In this document: positions 1-8,737 of the stretch, in pieces | Position numbering within the stretch: position 1 is the stretch's first letter | Layout of the letters: the number at the start of each line of letters is the position of its first letter | Source of the DNA: Treponema parvum | Lineage (GTDB): Bacteria; Spirochaetota; Spirochaetia; Treponematales; Treponemataceae | Reading direction: 5' to 3' | DNA: 64,000 nucleotides | Assembly (NCBI RefSeq): GCF_017893965.1 | Contig: NZ_CP054142.1 | Span: forward strand, 1,240,001-1,304,000 | Program-made: the position numbers and the translations under genes | Notes under the pieces: model-generated | Told to the model about the DNA's origin: nothing | The model's input: the letters and a program-made list of their open reading frames with translations, nothing else | Databases searched by the model: none

Positions 1-419
1 CCGAAGCGGTTCAAGACGCCGATGTAATCACGGCGGTAACAACTGCGAACGAGCCTGTTTTTGACGGTTCCTTGGTAAAAAAAGGCGTTCATATAAACGG
101 AGTCGGCTCCTATACTCCGTCGATGTCCGAAATCGATGAAAAAATCATCGTCGGCGCCTCCAAGGTATATGTCGACACGAACGACGCTGTAAAAGAGTCG
201 GGCGATTTGATAAAGCCGATAAAAAAAGGTGTTTTCAGTGCCGACAAGATTACCGGTGAACTCGGCTCGGTGCTGTCTGGAAAAATTCCGGGAAGAACTT
301 CAGAAGATGAAATAACCTTTTTTGAGACGACAGGAAGCGCAGTGCTCGACCTTGTAACCGGACAGCGCATATACGAAAAAGCCGTTCAGGCAAAAATCGG
401 CAGCGTTATCGAAATATAA
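1..419 (+). CDS. Ornithine cyclodeaminase / mu-crystallin family protein, C-terminal part
   Basis: The reading frame is open from base 3, so the gene enters from the left and only the last 138 or so residues are visible. The visible stretch runs ADVITAVTTANEPVFDG followed by GVHINGVGSYTP. This is the part of the NAD-binding domain in ornithine cyclodeaminase and its relatives that carries the T-x-x-x-x-P-V and H-I-N-x-V-G-S-x-x-P signatures. Family members include ornithine cyclodeaminase, alanine dehydrogenase of the archaeal type, ketimine reductases and imine-forming dehydrogenases, so the substrate cannot be told. The next gene, a YkvI-type permease, lies 96 bases downstream behind a strong hairpin, so co-transcription is uncertain. 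Confidence 0.8.
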   Translation, partial: EAVQDADVITAVTTANEPVFDGSLVKKGVHINGVGSYTPSMSEIDEKIIVGASKVYVDTNDAVKESGDLIKPIKKGVFSADKITGELGSVLSGKIPGRTSEDEITFFETTGSAVLDLVTGQRIYEKAVQAKIGSVIEI

Positions 420-445
420 AAAGAGCGCGCTGTTTTAACTTAACC

Positions 446-473
446 GTACCGGGCGGAAAAATCCGCCCGGTAC
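446..473. terminator. Perfect 12-bp hairpin after the OCD-family gene
   Basis: The arms 446-457 and 462-473 are perfectly complementary around a loop of AAAA and are GC-rich (GTACCGGGCGGA in the left arm). No T-run follows on the plus strand, so it is a terminator-like hairpin rather than a textbook intrinsic terminator. Confidence 0.5.
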
Positions 474-515
474 ATTCGGTACAACGGTTTTGCTTCAGGA
501 GCACATTGTTTTGCT

Positions 516-1589
516 ATGAAAAAAGAAACTTTTAAAGTATTTGATTATACCGCCGCTACTATTGCGTACTTGATAGGCTCCGGCCTTGCAAGCGGTCAAG
601 AGATAGTACAGTTTTTTTCGTCCTACGGTTTGGTTAAAAGCTGTTTGGCGGCTCTTATTATGCTTTTGATATTTTGCTGCGTTACGGTTGCAACTATTGA
701 AACCGGCCGGAAAAAACGAATCAGCGAGGCGAATAATATATATAAGGTGTATTGCGGTAAATATCTCGGAACCTTTTTTGCGTGGCTGACTCCGCTCATC
801 CTTTTTTCGATTTATGCGGTAATGATTTCCGGAGCAGGAACTTTGTCTGCTGAATACTTTTCTGTGCCGAACAGAATCGGCCGTTTGATTATGCTTATTC
901 TTTCTTTAGGTACCGTTTTGTCGGGTTTTGAAAAACTTGTAAGCGTAATAGCAAAAATAGGTCATGTTATAATATTGATTATCATTGTGCTTTCCATATG
1001 CAGCATCGTAAAAATTACCGATTGGTCTGGCGCTTCTTCCGCAGCCATAGCCGAATACGGTTTTAAACGGGCTTCACCATCTTGGCTTTTGTCGGGGATC
1101 AACTATGCCTCTTTTTGCGCGCTGACGCTTTATCCATTTCTTGCCGAATTGGGCAATAAAATGAACAGCAAAAAAGAAGCGGTAGCGACAGGGTTGTTCA
1201 GCAGCTTTGTATTCTTTACGATTGCAATGCTGATTAACTTCAGCCTTTTGGGCAATATTTCCGCATTGGCGGGTAAAGAGATGCCTGCCGTATTTATTGC
1301 GAACCTGCTTTTTCCGCGTATAGGCGGCATAGGTTATTCCGTTATTTTATATTCGAGCATATACACGACCGCCGTTCCCATGCTGTGGACGACTTGCAAT
1401 AGAATCGCTGTCGACGATAAAAGCTTACAATTTAAATTCTGCGCGGTGGTTTTAGCCGTCAGCGCGTATTTTATCGGCGGGCTACCTTTTAGCGTGCTGA
1501 TTAATTTTATTTATCCGTATATAGGATATGTGGGTATTTTTGTGTTCGCATGTTTGATAATTACTATGTTGAAGCAACGAGAATTCTGA
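516..1589 (+). CDS. YkvI-family membrane protein (putative amino-acid/sodium symporter-like)
   Basis: The 357-residue protein is very hydrophobic, with about ten predicted membrane segments. The N-terminal stretch reads IAYLIGSGLASGQEIVQFFSSYG, split here by its helix break. The GSGLASGQE motif is typical of the YkvI family, which resembles the LeuT/APC fold of sodium-coupled amino-acid transporters. The substrate is unknown for the family. AGGAG at 497-501 is 14 bases before the ATG, which is longer than ideal, so the start is likely but not certain. The position next to an ornithine-cyclodeaminase-like gene would fit uptake of an amino acid, but that is inference. Confidence 0.8.
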   Translation: MKKETFKVFDYTAATIAYLIGSGLASGQEIVQFFSSYGLVKSCLAALIMLLIFCCVTVATIETGRKKRISEANNIYKVYCGKYLGTFFAWLTPLILFSIYAVMISGAGTLSAEYFSVPNRIGRLIMLILSLGTVLSGFEKLVSVIAKIGHVIILIIIVLSICSIVKITDWSGASSAAIAEYGFKRASPSWLLSGINYASFCALTLYPFLAELGNKMNSKKEAVATGLFSSFVFFTIAMLINFSLLGNISALAGKEMPAVFIANLLFPRIGGIGYSVILYSSIYTTAVPMLWTTCNRIAVDDKSLQFKFCAVVLAVSAYFIGGLPFSVLINFIYPYIGYVGIFVFACLIITMLKQREF

Positions 1590-1662
1590 TATTTTACTGA
1601 CTGCTTTAACATAAGTGCTGCACGGATCTTAAAATTTCATGGAATAAATTTCGAATATTCAA

Positions 1663-1668
1663 TATAAT
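1663..1668 (+). promoter_or_regulatory. -10 box directly before chrA1; probable leaderless start
   Basis: A perfect TATAAT ends 7 bases before the ATG at 1676, so transcription should begin at about the start codon. No Shine-Dalgarno sequence is present. I see no good -35 hexamer at 17 bases. Confidence 0.5.
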
Positions 1669-1675
1669 CGCTTTT

Positions 1676-2248
1676 ATGAATTATTTTAAAACACTTTTGG
1701 AACTGTTTTGGCTTTTTTGCAAAATAGGAAGCGTTACGTTCGGCGGGGGAATCGCCATGCTTCCCATACTCGAGCGGGAACTGGTGGATAAAAGACACTG
1801 GATCGACAGTGACGAATTGCTTGACTATTACGCAATAGGGCAATCGACGCCAGGGATAATCGCCGTAAACGTTGCGACCTTTGTGGGCTATAAGCGGGCG
1901 AAATTTGCAGGCGGCGTTATCGCAACGCTCGGAATAATAACTCCTTGTATTGTGGTAATAACCCTGTTGGCGGCTTTTATAGGTTCCATAGATAAAATTC
2001 AATGGGTAAAAAAGGCTCTTTCCGGCATAAATGTGGCCGTCGCGGCAAATCTTACGTACGGGACGTTCAATATCGCAAAAAAATCCGTAAAGGACGCGGC
2101 GGGGATTTTTTTGTTTTTGATATGTTTTTTGGCAATATTTGTTTTAAATATTTCAACGATCTGGGTAATTTTTTCGGCGGCGGGATTGGGACTCGCTCAG
2201 CATTTTTTTATAAATTTCCGCTCGATTATGCGGCACCGCAAGGAATAA
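1676..2248 (+). CDS. chrA: Chromate transporter, first half (CHR family)
   Basis: The protein has 190 residues and is one of two consecutive single-domain CHR proteins, which together make up a split (short-chain) chromate transporter. Visible signatures are KIGSVTFGGGIAMLP near residue 18 and the YYAIGQSTPGIIAVNVATF stretch near residue 60, the two conserved blocks of CHR domains. There are about five membrane segments. Short-chain CHR proteins usually act as heterodimers that export chromate, or exchange it for sulfate; in many bacteria the true substrate is untested. The partner starts one base after this stop codon, and the AAGGA just before that start lies inside this gene, so translation is probably coupled. 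Confidence 0.88.
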   Translation: MNYFKTLLELFWLFCKIGSVTFGGGIAMLPILERELVDKRHWIDSDELLDYYAIGQSTPGIIAVNVATFVGYKRAKFAGGVIATLGIITPCIVVITLLAAFIGSIDKIQWVKKALSGINVAVAANLTYGTFNIAKKSVKDAAGIFLFLICFLAIFVLNISTIWVIFSAAGLGLAQHFFINFRSIMRHRKE

Positions 2249-2249
2249 T

Positions 2250-2831
2250 ATGATACCTTCTCAATTTGAACTGTTTTTTATATTTTTTTATATAGGTCTT
2301 TTTACTATCGGCGGAGGGCTTGTGGCCATAACGCTTATGCAGCAGACCATTGTCGCTAAAGGATATATTTCACCTGAAAAATTTTATAATATGGTCGCTA
2401 TTTCGGAGTCTACGCCCGGCCCTATAGGCATGAACATGGCAACCTACATAGGCTATGAGTTTTACGGAATTCCGGGTTCCATAATCACTACCATAGGGCA
2501 GGCGATGCCGTCCGTCATATGCATTCTGTTGATAGCATATTTCCTTTCAGGAAAATTTCACGAAAAACCCGTAATAAAAAACGTATTTAAGACGCTCCGT
2601 CCGGCAACCTGCGGAATGATCTTTGTGGCGGCTGTAAACGTTTTTGTTTTAGCCTTGATGAAACTTCCCGCAGATTTGTCGGCGCTTACTTTTCCTGCGA
2701 CTTGGGTAACGCTTTTTCGCTGGGACGCGTTGATCTTTTACGTTTTTGCGCTCATCCTTCTGTTCAAGACAAAGCTTCACCCCGTAACCATTGTGCTTGC
2801 GGGCGCCGTTTTCGGTGTACTTTTTTTGTAA
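2250..2831 (+). CDS. chrA: Chromate transporter, second half (CHR family)
   Basis: The protein has 193 residues and is the second CHR domain of the split transporter. The block YIGLFTIGGGLVAITLMQQ near residue 14 and the motif SESTPGPIGMNMATYIGY near residue 50 match those of the first half. The inferred membrane topology differs from that of the first half, as is usual in antiparallel CHR pairs. It is separated from the upstream gene by one base. The promoter of deoD overlaps or directly follows its stop codon. Confidence 0.88.
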   Translation: MIPSQFELFFIFFYIGLFTIGGGLVAITLMQQTIVAKGYISPEKFYNMVAISESTPGPIGMNMATYIGYEFYGIPGSIITTIGQAMPSVICILLIAYFLSGKFHEKPVIKNVFKTLRPATCGMIFVAAVNVFVLALMKLPADLSALTFPATWVTLFRWDALIFYVFALILLFKTKLHPVTIVLAGAVFGVLFL

Positions 2832-2837
2832 AAATGA

Positions 2838-2843
2838 TATACT
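2838..2843 (+). promoter_or_regulatory. -10 box directly before deoD; probable leaderless start
   Basis: TATACT ends 6 bases before the deoD ATG at 2850, which places the expected transcription start on the A of the ATG. There is no Shine-Dalgarno sequence, and the -35 region is weak. Confidence 0.5.
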
Positions 2844-2849
2844 TTAAAA

Positions 2850-3551
2850 ATGAGTACACATATCAATGCAAAAGAGGGAGATATAGCTCCCGCAGTTCTT
2901 TTACCGGGAGATCCGCTTCGTGCAAAATTTATTGCGGAAAATTTTCTTGAAAATGTGGTCTGTTACAACGAAGTTCGCGGAATGTACGGCTTTACCGGAA
3001 CATTTAAAGGCAAAAGAGTTTCGGTTCAAGGAACAGGCATGGGGCAGCCGTCCTTATCCATTTATGCAACCGAATTGTTTAAATTTTACGATGTGCAAAA
3101 AGCGATAAGGGTGGGAACGGCAGGCGCGATCCAAGAAGATACACAGATAAGAGATACCGTTTTGGCGAGCGCCGCATGTTCTGATTCCTCGCTGATCACG
3201 CAGCGTTTCGGGAACCTTCATTTTGCACCCTCTGCAGACTTTGACCTTCTTTCCAAGGCTGCCGCCTTTGCAAAAGAAATGAATATACGCTACCAAGTGG
3301 GCGCCTGCGCTTCGAGCGACCTTTTTTACGACGACAACGATAATTGGAAAATTTGGGCAAAATACGGAGTTCTTGCCGTAGAGATGGAAGCTGCGGAATT
3401 ATATACGCTTGCGGCGAAATTCGGCCGCAAGGCGCTCGCGATCCTCACTATAAGCGATCACATATTGAAAGGCGGTGAAACTTCTGCAAAAGAGCGTGAA
3501 ACCACATTTTCCAATATGATAAACATTGCTCTGAACGCCATTACCGCTTAA
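2850..3551 (+). CDS. deoD: Purine-nucleoside phosphorylase, DeoD type
   Basis: The protein has 233 residues, the normal length of the hexameric NP-I family (E. coli DeoD has 239). It cleaves purine (deoxy)nucleosides with phosphate to free base and (deoxy)ribose-1-phosphate in the cytosol. The phosphate-binding start [20 protein letters not shown] and the LPGDPLRAK motif (residues 18-26) are present, as are [16 protein letters not shown]-like [11 protein letters not shown], and the active-site [16 protein letters not shown] near residue 180 with the purine-binding SDH near the C-terminus. It is likely transcribed from its own promoter as a leaderless message. Confidence 0.95.
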   Translation: MSTHINAKEGDIAPAVLLPGDPLRAKFIAENFLENVVCYNEVRGMYGFTGTFKGKRVSVQGTGMGQPSLSIYATELFKFYDVQKAIRVGTAGAIQEDTQIRDTVLASAACSDSSLITQRFGNLHFAPSADFDLLSKAAAFAKEMNIRYQVGACASSDLFYDDNDNWKIWAKYGVLAVEMEAAELYTLAAKFGRKALAILTISDHILKGGETSAKERETTFSNMINIALNAITA

Positions 3552-3667
3552 ACCTTTAATGTTACTGTACATAGAAAATCTAAGAAAACGGCAGAAGGAA
3601 ACAGCCGAATGAAGCGGCCGATTGATTTTTATGGAACGATCGGCTTTAACTGGGAGGAAGAGAAGAA

Positions 3668-4579
3668 ATGAAACCTACATTGCTTGTTTTAGCGGCGGGA
3701 ATGGGTTCCCGCTACGGCGGCGTAAAGCAGATAGACGCCGTAGGACGCAACAATGAATGTCTGCTTGACTATGCAACTTATGACGCAAAAAAAAGCGGCT
3801 TCGGAAACGTAGTCTACATCATACGTAAAGATATTGAAAAAGATTTCCGCGAACGGCTGTTCGACCGTGTGGCAAAAAATTTTGACGCTTCATACGTATT
3901 TCAGACCAGAGAATCGCTTTTGTCACAGGAACAAATCGCCGTTTCCCGTGACAGAAAAAAACCTTGGGGCACGATACACGCGGTGTTGTGCGCTAAAGAA
4001 GCCGTCAAAGCTCCGTTCGCCGTCATAAACGCCGACGATTACTACGGAAGAAAGGCGATAGCCACGCTTGGAGATTACCTTGCCTCCGTCAAGAACGACA
4101 GCACCGAACATGCGATGGTGGGCTACGTTCTCGGAAATACGATGAGCAAAAGCGGTTCCGTTTCGCGCGGCGTATGCACGGTAAAAGACGGATATTTGGA
4201 TTCGATCGTCGAAAATCTTAAAATTTTTTATGAAGGCAATAAAATCATAAGCTTGGTCGGCGACAAAAAAGTCGAGATGACCGGAAAAGAGTGGGTGAGT
4301 ATGAATTTGTTCGGATTTACGCCGACGGCCTTTGTTGAATTCGAAGAATATTGGAAAAATTTTATCGATAAGAACGCCGCATCGGAAAAAGCCGAAGCCT
4401 TACTTCCCGTCGCCGCGGGAGAAATGATCGCAAATAAAAAAGGATCCGTAAAGGTGTTTACGTCGACGGAAAATTGGTTTGGAATGACTTATCCTGAAGA
4501 TAAGGAAACGGTTAAATCCGCAATAGCCGAAAAGATCGACAGCGGCTATTATCCCGAGCGTCTGTGGGAAAAAAACTGA
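3668..4579 (+). CDS. Nucleotidyltransferase family protein (NTP-transferase fold)
   Basis: The protein has 303 residues. The N-terminus MKPTLLVLAAGMGSRYGGVK carries the glycine-rich nucleotide-binding signature of sugar-phosphate and choline-phosphate nucleotidyltransferases. The NADDYYG stretch near residue 120 supplies the metal-binding aspartates. Many relatives are annotated only as nucleotidyltransferases, and the sugar or alcohol phosphate used cannot be read from the sequence. It overlaps manA (TGATG, one base shared), so the two are translationally coupled. A role in activated-sugar supply together with ManA is plausible but inferred. The start has GGGAGGAAGAG as its ribosome-binding site. 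Confidence 0.75.
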   Translation: MKPTLLVLAAGMGSRYGGVKQIDAVGRNNECLLDYATYDAKKSGFGNVVYIIRKDIEKDFRERLFDRVAKNFDASYVFQTRESLLSQEQIAVSRDRKKPWGTIHAVLCAKEAVKAPFAVINADDYYGRKAIATLGDYLASVKNDSTEHAMVGYVLGNTMSKSGSVSRGVCTVKDGYLDSIVENLKIFYEGNKIISLVGDKKVEMTGKEWVSMNLFGFTPTAFVEFEEYWKNFIDKNAASEKAEALLPVAAGEMIANKKGSVKVFTSTENWFGMTYPEDKETVKSAIAEKIDSGYYPERLWEKN

Positions 4580-5403
4580 TGCTAAAACTTAAGCCCGTCT
4601 TGTCCGAAAAAATTTGGGGTTACGAGCTCTGGATAGCTTCTACGCATTTTGACGGCGAACAAAAAGAGTTTTCGGCAGCTCTCGGCGGCGATTACCCGCT
4701 ATTGGTAAAACTTATACAGGCTGACGACACTCTTTCGATTCAGGTTCATCCGGACGACGAGCTTGCGCTGAAATTTGAAAATTTGCCGCGCGGAAAAACC
4801 GAGTGCTGGTATGTTTTATCTGCAAAGCCTGATTCAAAGCTTGTCTACGGACTCAACGGTAAGTATTCGGCAAAAGAACTTGAAAATGCAATAAAAGAAA
4901 AAAAACTCGAGCAGTTTTTGAACACGGTTGAGGTTCACGCGGGGGATTTTATTTTTATTCCTGCAGGAACCGTTCATGCTATAGGCGGAGGGCTCAGGCT
5001 GCTTGAAGTTCAGCAGTCGTCGAACATCACTTACAGGCTTTATGATTGGGGGCGGGACCGAGAACTTCACGTTGACAAGGGAATAAAATCGATTAAGAAT
5101 AACGGCCTTCAAAAGGTAATAAAATTTCCCGGAAAATTCGACTGTGAATATTTTTCACTCGAAGAAATCGATATTTCAGGCGTCTATGATTTTTGTGTTC
5201 CTTCGGGAAAAAATATTTATGATTGGCAGCTCGTTTTTGCCCTTAGCGGAAGCGGAATTATAAGAACTTTTCAAGAAAGAGATGCGGGTGGAAAGCCGAA
5301 GCAGGAGAATTTTACGGCTGAAGATATTTTCGCCCTTGCGCCCGGAGAAAAAATCAGTCTTAACGGGAACGCAAAGCTTATGAGGATCGCTTGTAAAAAA
5401 TGA
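4579..5403 (+). CDS. manA: Mannose-6-phosphate isomerase, class I
   Basis: The cytosolic zinc enzyme converts mannose-6-phosphate and fructose-6-phosphate. I chose the ATG at 4579, which gives 274 residues and the family-typical start MLKLKPVLSEKIWG, over an in-frame GTG at 4564 inside the upstream gene. Visible zinc-site motifs are QVHPDDE and the later GTVHAIGGG, and the EVQQSSNITYRLYDWGR block is well conserved. The length matches the short bacterial type I form (B. subtilis ManA has about 315 residues). It is the second gene of a pair with the nucleotidyltransferase. ManC at 9213-10325 could use its product, via mannose-1-phosphate, to make GDP-mannose. Confidence 0.92.
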   Translation: MLKLKPVLSEKIWGYELWIASTHFDGEQKEFSAALGGDYPLLVKLIQADDTLSIQVHPDDELALKFENLPRGKTECWYVLSAKPDSKLVYGLNGKYSAKELENAIKEKKLEQFLNTVEVHAGDFIFIPAGTVHAIGGGLRLLEVQQSSNITYRLYDWGRDRELHVDKGIKSIKNNGLQKVIKFPGKFDCEYFSLEEIDISGVYDFCVPSGKNIYDWQLVFALSGSGIIRTFQERDAGGKPKQENFTAEDIFALAPGEKISLNGNAKLMRIACKK

Positions 5404-5466
5404 TCGACATTTCCCTAAACATTTACAGGCTGTTTGCCCGTAAATGCAGGAGTTTTACCGGATCGA

Positions 5467-7560
5467 TTACTCTTTTTCTTCGGAAAGTTTGGCGTTAAAG
5501 GCCTTTGCTTCGGCAATTACGTTGTCGGCCGTTTTTCCGCTTATCGGGTCGTAGTGGTCGAAAGAAGTTTCAAAACTGCCTGTCGCGCTCGTTATCGCGC
5601 GCAAATCTATCGCATAACGCAAAAGCTCCGCATGAGGCACTTGGGCCTTTATCTCTTCGATGCCGCTTCCTATTGTGTTTTGTCCCAATATCCGTCCGCG
5701 CCTTGACGATAGATCCGACATAATGTCGCCTACGTACTTTGTGTCCACCCAGACAGAAAGATTCAATATGGGTTCCAAAAGTATGGGGCTTGCCTTTACC
5801 ATCGCGTCGCTCAAAGCGTTCCGCGCCGCAAGCTGGAAGGCAAGATCCGAAGAATCTACAGGGTGATCTTTACCGTCAAGAACCGTAACGTCTATGTCCG
5901 TTACAGGATAGCCCGCCAAAACGCCGTGTTCCATTGCCTGTTTTACGCCTTTTTCAACTCCCGGAATATAGTTTTTAGGAATTGCGCCTCCGAATACCGC
6001 GTTTGTAAACTTGTATTCCTCTCCGCGTTTTAAAGGCTGTACCGACAGGACTACGCGCGCGTATTGACCGTGTCCGCCAGATTGCTTTTTATGCGTATAT
6101 TCCGCTTCCGCTTTCTTTTGAACCGTTTCACGGTAGGCTATCCGCGGTATGGAAGTTTCGACGGTTATGCCGGTGTCGGCTTTTATTCTTTCAAGAATTA
6201 TGCTTAGCTGCAGTTCGCCCATTCCGCTTAAAACATTTTGACGTGTTTCCGCATTGTACTGGAACGTTAGCGTTCGATCCGTTTCCGCCGCTTTTGAAAG
6301 CTGGGTGCTCATTTTATCTTCCGCTTTTTTGTCGGCTGCGGCGACGGCTATCGAATATACAGGATCCGGATGACGCAGCGGTTTAAAACACATGGCCTCA
6401 GGGTCGGCCGCGAGCGTGTCGCTCGTTTCCGTTGCGGCGAGTTTTGACGCTATGCATATATCGCCTGCGGCGACGGCTTTAACTTCTTCAAGTTTTTTAC
6501 CGATACAGCGGTAAATTTTGCCGATCTTTTCTTTTTTATGCCGTGTTATATTGTTCACTTCTACATCGGGAGTTAAACTTCCTGAAAGCACCTTTATGTA
6601 AGAAAGTTTTCCGCTGAATTGATCTCCCGCCGTCTTTACCACAAGCGCTGAAAAAGGTTTGTCCGGCAGAATTTTTACGGAAGCCGTTCCGTTTTCGGCC
6701 GTAACTGCGGTTTCAAGCCGTTCTAAAGGAGAGGGCGCTATGTCTGCCATAAAATCAAGCAAAGATACAAGGCCCGAATTGTTTATCGGATCGCCTGCGA
6801 AAACAGGCACTATTTTGTTTGCCGCAAAAGCGCTCTTGAGTCCCAAACTTATCTCTTCGTCCGACAGTTGTCCTTCGTCTATAAATTTTACAAGCAAATC
6901 GTCGTCGCCTTCGGCTGCGGATCCTGCAATCACGTCGCGGGCGTTTTTATACATTTCCATATAATCGGCAGGTATTTCTTCGGCTTTTTCGATTTCACCC
7001 GGAGCCGGCTTTTTATACATTTTACCTTTAAGAACGTCGATCACGCCTTTGTATGCCGAGCCGTTTCCTACCGGAATTGTGATAGGAGTGATCTCTACGT
7101 TGAATTTATCGTGAATATCCTTGTTTGCGGCGGCCACATTGCCTCTGTCGTCGTCTACGCGGTTCATAAACACCATGCGCGGTTTATTGCGCCTGTCAAG
7201 ATCACGCCAAAGTTTTACCGTTTCTATTTGCGCTCCGCTTCTTGAATCCACAAGCATAAGCGCATATTCGCACGAACGAAAAGCTGAAATAACTTCTCCT
7301 ACAAAATCGGAAGAACCGGGAGTGTCCCAGATATTCAGAATTTTATTATTCCATGTCAGATGCGAAAGAGTCGTATATATTGAAATTTTACGTGATATTT
7401 CTTCAGGTGAATTATCGCTTACGGTCTTACCGGATTCTACGTCGGCGGTTTGAGCAATCGCCTTTCCGACAAACATAAGATGTTCAAACAAAGTGGTTTT
7501 TCCCGTTTGCCCATGACCTGAGATGGCAGCGTTACGTACGTTTTTTGTTTCAAAATCCAT
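5467..7560 (-). CDS. Elongation factor G-like GTPase (EF-G paralogue)
   Basis: The protein has 697 residues and the full EF-G domain plan: a GTPase domain, a beta-barrel domain II, and domains III-V ending in an EF-G C-terminal fold. The P-loop is GHGQTGKT (residues 15-22). The G3 motif reads DTPGSSDF instead of the DTPGHVDF of canonical EF-G. The G4 motif is NRVD rather than NKMD. These differences place it with the EF-G-like (FusA2-type) proteins rather than the main translocase. Its role in translation, recycling or stress is unknown. AAGGGGT precedes the ATG. It is flanked by manA (convergent) and yebC (divergent). Confidence 0.85.
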   Translation of the reverse strand: MDFETKNVRNAAISGHGQTGKTTLFEHLMFVGKAIAQTADVESGKTVSDNSPEEISRKISIYTTLSHLTWNNKILNIWDTPGSSDFVGEVISAFRSCEYALMLVDSRSGAQIETVKLWRDLDRRNKPRMVFMNRVDDDRGNVAAANKDIHDKFNVEITPITIPVGNGSAYKGVIDVLKGKMYKKPAPGEIEKAEEIPADYMEMYKNARDVIAGSAAEGDDDLLVKFIDEGQLSDEEISLGLKSAFAANKIVPVFAGDPINNSGLVSLLDFMADIAPSPLERLETAVTAENGTASVKILPDKPFSALVVKTAGDQFSGKLSYIKVLSGSLTPDVEVNNITRHKKEKIGKIYRCIGKKLEEVKAVAAGDICIASKLAATETSDTLAADPEAMCFKPLRHPDPVYSIAVAAADKKAEDKMSTQLSKAAETDRTLTFQYNAETRQNVLSGMGELQLSIILERIKADTGITVETSIPRIAYRETVQKKAEAEYTHKKQSGGHGQYARVVLSVQPLKRGEEYKFTNAVFGGAIPKNYIPGVEKGVKQAMEHGVLAGYPVTDIDVTVLDGKDHPVDSSDLAFQLAARNALSDAMVKASPILLEPILNLSVWVDTKYVGDIMSDLSSRRGRILGQNTIGSGIEEIKAQVPHAELLRYAIDLRAITSATGSFETSFDHYDPISGKTADNVIAEAKAFNAKLSEEKE

Positions 7561-7881
7561 ATTTTAACCCCTTAAATTTTAATAAATCAACATTTATTTT
7601 TAAGCGAAAACTTAAAAGAAATATCTGTTTCTTTTATGATAAACTGAGATTATGGAATTGTAAATCATTATATGCCTTGCTTTAAAAAAAATATCGCCGC
7701 CGACGGTCAGAGCGGCTCTGTGCCGGTTGCCGCCGATTTGCGTTCCGCCGTTAAAATGAGTTGTGTCAGAATGCGTCGATGTATCGAATGCGCGCACGGA
7801 AGGCGTTGACGCGGGACCTGTCGTATGAATGTAGATGCGGACGTGCCGCACGCACGTAAACTCGGCGTACCAAAACGGTCG
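7561..7881. other. Gene-free stretch between the EF-G-like gene and yebC
   Basis: No convincing gene is seen. The left 120 bases are AT-rich and hold the leader of the minus-strand EF-G-like gene. From about 7690 to 7875 the base composition jumps to GC-rich with many CG dinucleotides. A 79-codon minus-strand frame (7612-7851) spans part of it, but it has no ribosome-binding site and a low-complexity His/Thr-rich composition, so I do not call it a gene. Confidence 0.5.
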
Positions 7882-7911
7882 TTGACATTGCCGACGTATA
7901 AGTGATATTAT
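7882..7911 (+). promoter_or_regulatory. Promoter of yebC
   Basis: A consensus TTGACA (7882-7887), an 18-base spacer and TATTAT (7906-7911) predict a transcript starting near 7918, 29 bases before the yebC ATG. Confidence 0.65.
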
Positions 7912-7946
7912 TTTATCTACAATCTGTTATATTTCAAGGAGTTCCC

Positions 7947-8690
7947 ATGTCAGGACACAGTAAATGGGCGACCATTAAACATGCAAAAGGCCTTGCAGAT
8001 GCAAAACGCGGCCAGATATTTACAAAATTCATTAAGGAAATTTCCATCGCGGCGCGCATGGGCGGCGGTGATCCCAATTCCAATCCCCGGCTGCGCACGG
8101 CCATTTTAAAGGCCAGGGCTTCGAACATGCCCAAAGACAACATTGAACGTGCGATCAAAAAAGGTACGGGAGAACTCGGCGGAAAGGTTTTTGAAGAGCT
8201 CGTGTACGAAGGATACGCTGCAGGAGGAGTCGCCGTCATGGTTGAAGTTCTTACGGACAATAAAAACCGTGCGGCAGCCGACGTTCGAAACATATTCACA
8301 AAACACGGCGGAAATCTCGGTGTCTCCGGATCCGTAAGCCGCATGTTTACAAGAAAGGGTACAATCGCTTACGATGCCGAAAAGGTAAAAGAAGATGAGA
8401 TTATGGAACCTGCGCTTGACGCGGGAGCCGACGATATTACAAACGAAGACGGAATCATCACGGTAACTACTTCCGCTGAGAATTTCAATACTGTAATGGA
8501 AGCCCTGCAGGCGAAGGGATTTGAGTCCATGTCGGGCGAAGTGGGAATGGTTCCGGAATCATATCAACCTGTAGACAAGGATACGGCTTCGAAGGTTCAA
8601 AAATTGATTGATAAACTTGAAGAAAACGACGATGTTCAGAATGTGTATCACACGGCCGAATATCCCGAAGATTTTAACCCGGAAGAATAA
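7947..8690 (+). CDS. yebC: YebC/PmpR family protein (translation factor TACO1 family)
   Basis: The ATG at 7947 is preceded by AAGGAG at 7936-7941 and gives the canonical start MSGHSKWATIKHAKGLADAKRG with 247 residues, the normal family length. The longer frame from 7902 is not used. YebC-family proteins were first described as DNA-binding regulators and are now also linked to relief of ribosome stalling at proline stretches. Conserved blocks include NPRLRTAILKARASNMP and EGYAAGGVAVMVEVLTDNKN. The acidic C-terminus ends in NPEE. RuvC follows 47 bases later, the common yebC-ruvC arrangement, so both probably form one transcript. Confidence 0.95.
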   Translation: MSGHSKWATIKHAKGLADAKRGQIFTKFIKEISIAARMGGGDPNSNPRLRTAILKARASNMPKDNIERAIKKGTGELGGKVFEELVYEGYAAGGVAVMVEVLTDNKNRAAADVRNIFTKHGGNLGVSGSVSRMFTRKGTIAYDAEKVKEDEIMEPALDAGADDITNEDGIITVTTSAENFNTVMEALQAKGFESMSGEVGMVPESYQPVDKDTASKVQKLIDKLEENDDVQNVYHTAEYPEDFNPEE

Positions 8691-8737
8691 ACCGAATTTT
8701 TAAGGCGGAGCGGCGATCGGCACGTTCCGTTTAATCG

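Noticed and set aside
7612-7851. 79-codon minus-strand frame rich in His, Thr and Gly
   Set aside because: No ribosome-binding site, no recognisable domain, and it runs through a sharp composition change; probably chance.
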